Source of the DNA: Sesamum alatum
Taxonomy: Eukaryota > Streptophyta > Magnoliopsida > Lamiales > Pedaliaceae
Reading direction: 5' to 3'
DNA: 64,000 nt
Assembly: GCA_034509735.1 (NCBI GenBank)
Contig: JACGWO010000011.1
Location: 10,945,866 to 11,009,865 of the forward strand
Part shown: piece by piece, positions 55,887-64,000 of the stretch
Layout of the letters: each line of letters begins with the position of its first letter
Numbering within the stretch: position 1 is the first letter of the stretch
Position numbers and translations under genes: made by a program
The notes under the pieces: generated by a model
The model's input: only the letters and a program-made list of their open reading frames with translations
Databases searched by the model: none
What the model was told of the DNA's origin: nothing

Positions 55887-57654
55887 ACTGAAAAATCATA
55901 TAATACTAACATATTTTTTTACTAAGCTAATTATTTTAGTTTTAATTAAAACTAATTCATTGATAAGCTCATTAGTTCTCTAACTTCATATGATTTTGGA
56001 TTTTAAAAATTTGCAGTTATCTTAATTATGTTATGTTGTTTTACATGTATTCTTTAAAATTTATCTCACTTTAGTAGTTTCTGTTGACGATTATTTTTTT
56101 TGGATTAAATTTATATGGTATAATGTAATCATTTTTATGGATTGAGTTAGGTGCACTAGACAATGTAAAATTAATTTATAATAATATGATTATCACCTAT
56201 CTCAAGAAAATCATAATGTAAGTAAATCTAGGATTACTATTGTAAATATAGTCAATGATATTTGAATAGATATAATTATGATTTAAATTTAAAAAATTAA
56301 TCAATATATTAATTTTAAATGATACTTTTCGGGATATTAAAAATTCTAAGTTTTTCTATAGCTACTCCTACACAAATTCAATGATAAGTATACAGACATA
56401 AAAAGAAAAAAACACAAATAAATTGTTCGCAATATAAAAATATAAAAAAGGATATATAGATAATAAAAAGAAAACAAAACACTAACACATCTCGTAAAGC
56501 TTGAATCAACATATCTTTTGAAAAGATTGTTCCTTACCCATGCATTAATCTTCTCAATCAAATTATACTAATTTTCTGGCTATTCGAGTAATAGAGTGTC
56601 TATTTTGTTTTAACTTATGTGTTTATATCATTTTTATATTAAATCTTGATATTATACATATTCTATGTTATTACATATTCATATATAATAACTAACACAA
56701 AGAAATAATTTACCAAGCAACTTCAATTGTCAATAAAAAGTGCATACAATTAATATCTTAATATTTAAAATATTAATTAATTCAAATGAAATTGAATAAC
56801 AATATTAAATATTAAATGTTTATTCAAAAATTATATACCCGTGCAACGTACACATCAATAACTAGATTTGATATTAGAAAACCTTCCGAAGTCATTAATT
56901 ATTGTTATCACTTTTCATTATAAATTACTCGTCAACATTTGGTTCGTCCAACACTAAGCGGATTGAATTTTAAAACGAATTATCCTTATAATTACACTTG
57001 TTGACAGAGGTTTAACTCTTTCGTTCTCTTTTTAGGATTATCGTGGAAAATGAAAAAAACAAATACAAAACCTATTTTTTCCCATGATTTGGAAAAACCA
57101 TGAAATGAAAAGCAGCCAAAAAATAACAAAAAGGGTTATGGAAGAATGTGAATGGAAGAGACATCTCAGAGTCCCATCTGCCATTCACAGGTGCTGAGAA
57201 GCTGTATTTCTTGATATGTATCTGATATTTAATACTAATAGATATGGCTGCATGCAAAGAGTAGGTTCCTTTTCATCACTGTCAGAACATTTTCTCTACT
57301 TTCACATAGAAACCCTAAATCAAGGAAAAGTTGTGCATTGCTATCGGCAGTGAAGCTATTAATTAAGAAGTCAATGATCATCAATATTCGAGACTGATTA
57401 GATTAGATGTTTCGATGCCAACACTTCTTACTTGCTCTGCCTGCAGCATGCAGCATGCAGCAGGCCCAGCTACTTCATATCTTCTTCTGCGTCTTCACTT
57501 ACAAGTCAAAAAGGTACGGCTAAGTTGTATTTATTTGGTGGGGGAATAATGAATGTAACTTTAGTTGAACAAAATATTGGGAAAAGGAAAATTAAAGATT
57601 TATAAGAATGCGATTTATTGCAGAAAATGTAAGATTTAATTATTATTAATTGTA
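55887..57654. other. AT-rich spacer
   Basis: No gene is recognised. A weak Helitron-like 3' end (CCCGTGCAACGTAC...ATAACTAG, 56838-56865) occurs, with the closing hairpin arm degraded and A rather than T after CTAG. A short GCAGCATGCAGCATGCAGCA repeat lies near 57444-57463. Confidence 0.45.
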
Positions 57655-58140
57655 GGGAAAATTATTTTTATGCTAAATATTAATTTTAGTCCGGTAACTA
57701 TGTTTATTTTTTTCTAAATCCAGTAACTTGTAAAATTGATGAGATTTAGTCATGCAGTGGTTGATTTTTTATTTCTTGGCCGTAAATATTACATAGCATG
57801 CCAACTGGACATATTTTGATAATTTTTAAGCCTATGTGACAATTGAAATGAGGTGGACTTTAATTTGAATGTCACCTAATACATGTGGTTGTACAAGTGG
57901 CAACTAATACATGTGGTTGTACACGTGTACAAGTTGCCGTAAATTAACCAAATAGTTGCCACGTGTGTATTTTTCGGCTAATTTTCAAAATATCGCTGAA
58001 AATTTGAGTAAGAAACTTCGGACTAAATCTCATCAATTTTGCAAGTTACTGTACTTAGAAAAAAATGGACATAATTATCGAACTAAAATTAATATTGGGC
58101 ATACTTAGCGGACTAAAAAAATAATTTTTCATTAATTGTA
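57646..58140. mobile_element. Mutator-type MITE, family 2
   Basis: The element (57655-58131) begins GGGAAAATTATTTTTATGC and ends ATAATTTTTC, with inverted blocks such as 'aattttagtcc', 'aaattgatgagatttagtc' and its mirror. It is flanked by exact TTAATTGTA duplications (57646-57654 and 58132-58140). It is non-coding. A direct 28-bp repeat with 'aatacatgtggttgtaca' occurs near 57880-57925. Confidence 0.88.
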
Positions 58141-58524
58141 TAGTTAAAAATATATAAATATAATAAATAGTCATATGATTGCGAAATATCAGTTGGTTGT
58201 GGTTTTTAACGAGTGTAATTATAACATTTGTCGGGTCTATAAATTGTCAAATATTTTTGTCATGATGGATAAGTTAAGTTTTTGAATAAATCTTATTTAA
58301 TCATGATTAATAATAGTTATTTATTACAACTTTTAGTCATAGTCATTACTGGGTTTAAAAGAGGGTTTTAAAAAGTTATTTTTATTCATAGTTTATTTTG
58401 AGTTGTGAATTTATGATTTTGTTTGAATTTCTTTTTCTTTTAGGTTCTTCAAATTCTGAATGAATGTCTATACATTTATGTAGTTTTTGAATGTTGAATC
58501 ATGAATTTCAGAATTTCTGTATCT

Positions 58525-59380
58525 AGTAGACCCTTTATAAATTAATACTTCATAAATTAATAATTTATTTAAAATAATAATTTTTCGCGATCTTGACTTG
58601 GCCCAAGGTTAAAATTAATAATTTCAATAAATTAATAAGATAATAATTTTTCGAAATACCCTTTTATAAATTTATGGTCTCCTTCAATATTATAAATTAA
58701 TAATTCTATAAAATTACAAACATAACTAAGACAACTTAATAAAATATGATTCTATTCTTGTTTGGTTCTTCTTAAAATTTAAATCTAATTGTATTCATCT
58801 CTAACTTTCTTTATTACATCCAAAAGCTTCGGTATTGTGTTCTCATACTGCAACAAAAAATTGCAAATAGTTGTTGCCGCTATGAGTGCTTCCTTCCCCG
58901 TAATTGGTTGCAAATTTTTTTGAGTGCATGTGGGGTAATCTCTCTTATACTCACATAGTGCTTTACGTATTTCATCTGTCATGATTGATTTTTGAACACC
59001 TTTTAAATGTGAAATCATGTTTGGTTGGTTTTGATTTGAATTGACTAATTAGGAATGTTTGACGTCGTTTATATAGTGGTTGATTTCATTACTATACGTG
59101 AACTTATATTAAGTTTTAACTGGTACCACGTACTACAATAGACTTTAATTTTATTTTTTAGGGGGATGTATTATATTTAATTAGTCACATTATATATGAA
59201 CATCATTTAATTAGTTAATACAATGTTTATATTTTATTCATGAAGAATCATGTAGGTTCATTGAATCGGAAAAAATCTCTTTAAATTAATGAATTATTAA
59301 TTTATCAATTAATTAATACCTCTTTAAATTAATAAAATCACGTGGTCCCAATATTATTAATTTATAGAGGTTTTATTGTA
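58525..59380 (-). mobile_element. Pogo/Tigger (Tc1/mariner) relic
   Basis: The ends are related inverted sequences: 'accctttataaattaata' at the left and the mirror of 'acctctataaattaataata' at the right, bounded by TA. Blocks of 'aattaataattt' fill both subterminal regions. A 77-aa minus-strand frame (59018-58785) contains TDEIRKALCEYKRDYPTCTQKN, resembling the CENP-B/pogo N-terminal helix-turn-helix of Tigger-like transposases. The DDE catalytic part is absent, so only a non-autonomous shell remains. Confidence 0.7.
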
Positions 59381-59593
59381 TTTCTATAGTTCTTGAATTT
59401 CGAATCTTGAATTTCTGTAGTATTCTATACTTCTGAATTTGTGTCTTTTTTTTTCCTGAATTGCAAATGTTTTTTATTTTTATCTTTTAAGTAGATCAAA
59501 CTGCTAAAGCTACATTTGTTAGTTTAAAAATCCACCGTGGTGGTATAATGATGATTGATCCTATTAGCATTATAGTGGTGGTAGAATTCATTA

Positions 59594-60050
59594 TTTTGAT
59601 TAGGGTAAATTTTATCTACCTCTCATGAGGTTTGACATAATTACGAATACTTTCTCGTTGTTTGAAAAATTACAAATATCCCTCTGAAATTTGTAATTTT
59701 GGGTATTTGTAATTTTTAACCAAAAATCTGATATTGATCATTTTGCCCTTAAATTTTTTATTAGAATTGTAGAACAATCAGCCGAGACAAATTGCATTTG
59801 TGTTCCTCTGTGTAAAAAACTTAAAAAACATTTCCCTACACTTTAAAGTCCAAAAAAATTATAAAAAAAATAAAAATATTCAATGCATAAGGGCATTTTG
59901 GTTAGTTTATCCATAAAAATGGATGGAAATAGGTTATCTGTTAGACAATTACAAACCTCAGGGGGTATTTATAATTTTTCAAACAACGAAGGGATATTTA
60001 TAATTATGTCAGACCTCAGGAGAGGTAGCTGTAATTTACCCTTTTGATTA
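59594..60050. mobile_element. Mutator-type MITE, family 1 (copy 2)
   Basis: The element (59603-60041) starts GGGTAAATTTTATC and ends GTAATTTACCC, flanked by exact TTTTGATTA duplications (59594-59602 and 60042-60050). The interior matches the 3076-3496 element in order and strand. It sits within a MULE transposase relic, whose reading continues on both sides. Confidence 0.92.
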
Positions 60051-60458
60051 TATTGATGTAAAAATATTTGGGTTGATTGAGTCGAAGGATTTTGTTAAGG
60101 AATAAGGTTATGATAAGAAAAGTGTTAGGGTTCTGGAAGGTGAGCTATACCTGAAATCGAATTATCTTACCTTGATGATAATGTCATAAATTCTGAGTTT
60201 TTATGTATTGATCCCAATGCCAGACCTTCTGATCAATATTTTCTAGCGATTTAGAATGTGATGATTTTGTGAAAGGTGATTATGATATGGAGGGGAATAA
60301 CAAATTATTTGAGAGGTGGGTAGATTTTGATCACACTAAGGAAAATATTTAATAGCAACGAAAAAAAAATTTGGAGTCTAGCTATAAGTAAAATTTTTAT
60401 TGCTAATGCATTATTTAATATATGAAATTTACTTGTTAATGAATTTAACAATGAATAA

Positions 60459-60736
60459 TTTAAAATAGGGTAAATTACAGTGACACCCCTTGAGATTCAA
60501 CCAAAATACACAAACATCCCCTGTTTTTTGTAAAATAAGAGCTACACCCCCTGAGGTTATAATTGTATTACAACTACACCACATATTCAAAAGCAAAACT
60601 TACACTAATACCCCCTGAAAAATATTACACTAACAGCCCTCAGGGGGTGTAGCTGTAATTATGCAAAAGACATGGGGTATTTGTGTAATTAGACCTAACC
60701 TCAGGGTGGTGTCGATGTAATTTACCTTTTAAAATA
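60459..60736. mobile_element. Mutator-type MITE, family 1-like short element
   Basis: The element (60468-60727) starts GGGTAAATTACAGTGACACC and ends GATGTAATTTACCT, flanked by exact TTTAAAATA duplications (60459-60467 and 60728-60736). The interior is an imperfect inverted repeat with 'ccccctgaggttataattg' and 'cctcagggggtgtagctgta' pairing. It is 260 bp and non-coding. Confidence 0.9.
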
Positions 60737-61359
60737 TATATTAAGTAGTGTAGATTAGCAACAAGAATTTTACTTGCTAATTATAGCTCGACGTTGATTT
60801 CAACAACAAATTTTTTCGTTGTTATTAAGCTATTTTTTTGGAACGGATGTTAAATTTGATGGTGATTTCGGCAAGAGTATGTCGGTTGACAATCAATATG
60901 TGATAGAGGAGATGTTTGCTAGGATAGAAGGAGAGCATGATGAAGGGAGAGAAGACAGTGATGAATTTGATAGCGTCTTAAGGCTTGAACACATTGTCTT
61001 AGCAGGAGGTGATGATTGAGTTTGATAAGATTGATAAAGGAAATTGAGACCAAAATCTAGAAAAGATGGGTATGAGTTGCATGTTTATGTGTCACAAATG
61101 AAAATGATAAATCATGGCCAATCAAGGGGTATAATTCAGTGCATAATAAATGTAATTGGAACTACAATATCAGTAGCATAAAATTCGGGTGGATTGGGAA
61201 GACCTCTATGAAAAAATTGAAGATAATCCAATGCTAAGACTGCAGAGAGACCTATTGGTTCTTCTCAACCCCCGAGTACTCAAGAGTGCTTACATTCATT
61301 AGCCATTGTCTTCACAACATGCCATTTCGTAACCTGCAGTTGCACTTTCAAGAAGAAAA

Positions 61360-61785
61360 GGAGTTTAAATGTATTTTTGGTCCCGTAACTTAGGTCATTT
61401 AGTGTTTTCGTCCTTTAACTTTGTAAGATAGCATTTTGGCCCTGTATCTGTTTAATTTTCATAATTTTAGTCCTTTTTTCATCGGAGGTCACCCTTCTCG
61501 CCGAAAAAATACATGTGCCTCTCACGTGACATTTTAAAATTTGGGTTTTTGTTCCTATTGGGATATTTGTGTCAGCATTTTTGTCCTTTAACTTTCTAGC
61601 TTAGCATTTGGTCCTGCATCTTTTTAATTTTTGCGATTTCAGTTATTTTTTTGCTGGAGTTCACCCTTTTCGCCGGTGGAGGTGATCACGAGAAGGGTGA
61701 ACTCCACAAACAAAAGGACTGAAATTGCAAAAATTAAAAAGATACAGGTCCAAAATGCTACCCTAAAAAGTTAAAAGGCATGCAG
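61360..61785. repeat. Inverted and direct repeat cluster, MITE-like
   Basis: 'Ttttggtcccgtaactt', 'agcattttggccctgtatct' and 'gttcacccttctcgccg'-type blocks occur twice in direct orientation (about 61370-61510 and 61545-61680) and once inverted (61685-61775). This looks like one foldback element inserted in or duplicated with another. No coding, and no target duplication assigned. Confidence 0.6.
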
Positions 61786-62764
61786 TTAGGTAGCAAGTCA
61801 CACAATGTGTCATCAATAAATGTGAGTTCTATGCAGTCATGCAGTTCATTCAAATCACAAACTATCATTTGAGACTAACTTCACCATTGCTTGTTATTTC
61901 ACTAGGTTACTCAATCAGAAAAAATAACATTCTCATTATTGTTAGAGAAAGGATGAACTTTATCACTCTCCTGAATTTGAGAGCAGCTCTTTGTACTCAA
62001 GAAAAAGAACATGGACAATCAAGCGATGATAAATTGAAGCCTATTGGGTTTGTGTCTAAACAGTTGTTAATTCTACAGTATTTGTGTAATGTTTCATCCG
62101 CGATTGTTGTAGGGTTGATTTTTATAGTGTTTATTCTGCAATTGTTATATTTTTGATTATGTAGTGAACTATGTTTGTGTAAGAATAACTTGACATTTTA
62201 CAATGTTGTGTAATCTGCAGTTTTCAGTCAATTTGCGTGGTCATGTACTACGGTTTTGAAACTTGGTATCAATGTTGAAATATGCAGTTTTTCAGTAGTT
62301 TTCGAGTTTTTTAGATTTCGTGTTGTTTAAATTTATTAGTTTTCAACTAACAGAAATTTGAAACAAGGGACAATACTCTCAAGTTACTCAACAAGAATAT
62401 TACATCTGGTACATCCAGGCTAAAATGCCAAACAAAACAATCACTAAACAAACTACAAAACATACAAATGCATATTGCAATGCATTTATTTTTCTTCCTC
62501 AAATTATTAACAATTTTTTTCCAGCAACTTTTCCCTGCTTTTGCACTTCCTTGATTCGACTTCCAAGCTTTGTTTTTGGATTCGAACTAATTTATTTCGT
62601 TTTCAAGATGGTTCAGTTTTCTCAAAAACTCATGAACAATTTGCTTGGATCTTGGCCACGTTTTTTAGTCAAATCATTTAAACACTTCATAATATTCCAT
62701 TACAAAATTAAAAGCAAAATTAAAGTAATTAGTATGTATTGTCACAAAAGCAAAAGAAGGATGA
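61786..62764. other. Unassigned stretch
   Basis: A 105-aa plus-strand frame (61839-62156) ends in a hydrophobic segment, and a 132-aa frame (62425-62823) overlaps the next MITE. Neither has motifs I recognise, and both look like chance frames in AT-rich DNA or MULE-associated debris. Confidence 0.4.
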
Positions 62765-63133
62765 CAAGAAAAAGAGAAAATTTCAATTTTGGTCCCAAAG
62801 TATACGGTAGTTTGCAATATTAGTCCTATACTTTCTGGAATAACCAATATTAGTCCCAAATTTTAGGAATATATTGCAAAGTTAGTCCCACCGTAAAAAA
62901 TTGTAACTTTTGGGATTAACTTTGCAACATTTAGGACAAACTTCGGGACTAATTTTGCAACAGTTTGCTAAAATGTGGGACTAATTTTGCAACGCTTTTA
63001 TAAAGTGTGGGACTAACTTTGCAATGTTTTCCTAAAGTATGGGACTAATGTTGGCTATTTCAAAAAGTATGGGACTAATATTACAAACCACCCTATATTT
63101 TGGGACCAAAATTGCAATTTTCTCCAAGAAAAA
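62765..63133. mobile_element. Mutator-type MITE, family 3, with internal repeats
   Basis: The element (62774-63124) starts GAGAAAATTTCAATTTTGG and ends with the mirror AATTGCAATTTTCTC. It is flanked by exact CAAGAAAAA duplications (62765-62773 and 63125-63133). The interior has several copies of 'tgggactaattttgcaa' with period about 35 bp on the right half, and long terminal inverted similarity ('aatattagtcc'). Confidence 0.92.
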
Positions 63134-64000
63134 TGAGATTTACCCGTAATTAGGATATGCCCAAAACCTTCTTCTCGAATTTATTTTTGTCGCAGAAGTC
63201 TTCGATGGAAATATGATTCGACACTCATGATACAGTTTTTTCCGCGTGAACATTTTCACTAGACGAACTAATACTCGAATTTGACAAAGATGAAACTTAA
63301 TTTCTCCTCATTCCTCTCAAATTTGGCTATTTTTCCCTTCAATTCAACTTTTTCAAACCTCTTTTGTGTATGACATATATAAACTGCAAATTGGCCTTTT
63401 ATTTTGGCCTTCCCTCCAAGTTTTCCCTCCAAAACCGTTCTCTCTCTGTTACTTTAAACAGTCAACCAACAAAGAGGATCAATTTTGAAGATTTTAAGAC
63501 AAGTTGAAAACCAAAATTGTGATCGGACTTGGGGTTCTGAAATTAATTTAGTACTTGGCTTAGGGGATCAAAATTAAAATTATCCCATAAAATACAACTA
63601 CCAATTTCTTTCAGAAATAAAAGTATATTAATGTAATCAAGAAAATTAGAAAGCATAACTTTATTAATTAATTCAAACATATATTTATTTCACACAAAAA
63701 TTTATTCAAAAATAAAAACACAGTTCCAAATTAAAAAACTGAAGAATGGGAATGAAAATGAAACCAATTTATTCAAAAATAAAAACACAGTTCTAAATTG
63801 AACTTTTGTTTTAATAATTTAATGTTCAATTGAACTGTTGTGGGATTCATCTCTGGAGCTAAGTAATAATTTGGTATTTTATAATCTAATTTATTTTATT
63901 TTTTAATCAATAAAGTTGTAGTTATTATAAGTAGCAGTATGTTGTCTACAGTAATCAAACAAGGCCTAAAAAAACCAGATAGTGTGTATCATTATCATTT
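63134..64000. other. AT-rich spacer with a 67-bp direct repeat
   Basis: 'Tttattcaaaaataaaaaca' with 'cagttc' occurs at 63701 and again at 63768. No genes are recognised to the window end. Confidence 0.5.

Larger units (their letters stand above)
59500..61240 (+). pseudogene. MULE transposase N-terminal relic broken by two MITEs
   Basis: Plus-strand similarity to a mudrA-type N-terminus starts with FVSLKIHRGGIMM near 59517. After a MITE it continues with DVKIFGLIESKDFV near 60055. After a second MITE, an acidic frame (60819-61019) leads to YELHVYVSQMK, HNKCNWNYNISSIKFGWIGK near 61130-61200, the DNA-binding block also seen at 20520-20570. No catalytic domain follows. It is heavily mutated. Confidence 0.6.

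Noticed and set aside
56838..56865. Second Helitron 3' end
   Set aside because: It has the CCCGTGC start and a CTAG, but the closing hairpin arm is lost and the base after CTAG is A. Too weak to list as an element.
1..64000. tRNA, rRNA or snoRNA genes
   Set aside because: No cloverleaf-like sequence with A and B boxes was recognised. Short tRNA-complementary stretches at 10183-10194, 34067-34078 and 44835-44846 are retroelement primer-binding sites.

Overview
This window is nuclear DNA of a flowering plant, most likely a eudicot. It has spliced genes with GT-AG introns, a plastid-type leucine aminopeptidase, plant-type Ty1/copia, Ty3/gypsy, L1 and Mutator elements, and an endogenous plant pararetrovirus. 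It is AT-rich, and I see no bacterial or organellar gene order. The species cannot be fixed from the sequence.

Only two intact host genes are visible. A 26S proteasome chaperone (PSMD9/Nas2 type, minus strand, 15702 down to 11691, five coding exons, 254 aa) stands head-to-head with a leucyl aminopeptidase (M17 family, plus strand, 22801-28736, ten coding exons, 584 aa). About 7.1 kb of transposon debris separates their start codons. Both gene models close in frame at every junction I placed.

Layout. 1-3500: AT-rich spacer with a foldback element and a small Mutator-type MITE. 3933-10833: a gypsy-like element in minus orientation, with recognisable LTRs and a perfect 5-bp target duplication (TTCAC) but no pol. 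Its 5' LTR is split at a (TAA)n microsatellite by about 4.5 kb of rearranged caulimovirid (florendovirus-like) sequence. That insert has a primer-binding site, movement and coat protein relics, an inverted RNase H fragment, a large inverted repeat of the putative promoter region and a perfect 73-nt palindrome. 11691-15702: PSMD9. 15911-21370: a degenerate Mutator-like (MULE) element split by a 2.8-kb solo LTR (TSD TTCCC), followed by a gypsy LTR with adjacent primer-binding site. 22801-28736: aminopeptidase. 28997-32585: MITEs, a TIR element carrying a GT/GA microsatellite, and an RNase H-like pseudogene.

32948-55886 is one old L1-type LINE (minus strand) opened by successive insertions. Copia element A (minus, 33067-45188) cut its 3' end; copia element B (plus, 33410-39609) sits inside the 3' LTR of A; a short poly(A)-tailed retroelement (about 41486-41990) sits inside the body of A. 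Further along the LINE lie a 2.1-kb solo LTR (47831-49970) and a 3.8-kb MULE (50610-54400, 9-bp TSD TTTCCTCCA) that carries an intact GRF-type zinc-finger gene beside a broken transposase. 55900-64000 holds further Mutator-type MITEs with 9-bp target duplications, a pogo/Tigger relic and another MULE relic.

I found no convincing new biochemical system. The most interesting items are the GRF-carrying MULE, the inverted-repeat pararetrovirus locus, and the insertion order that the nesting records.
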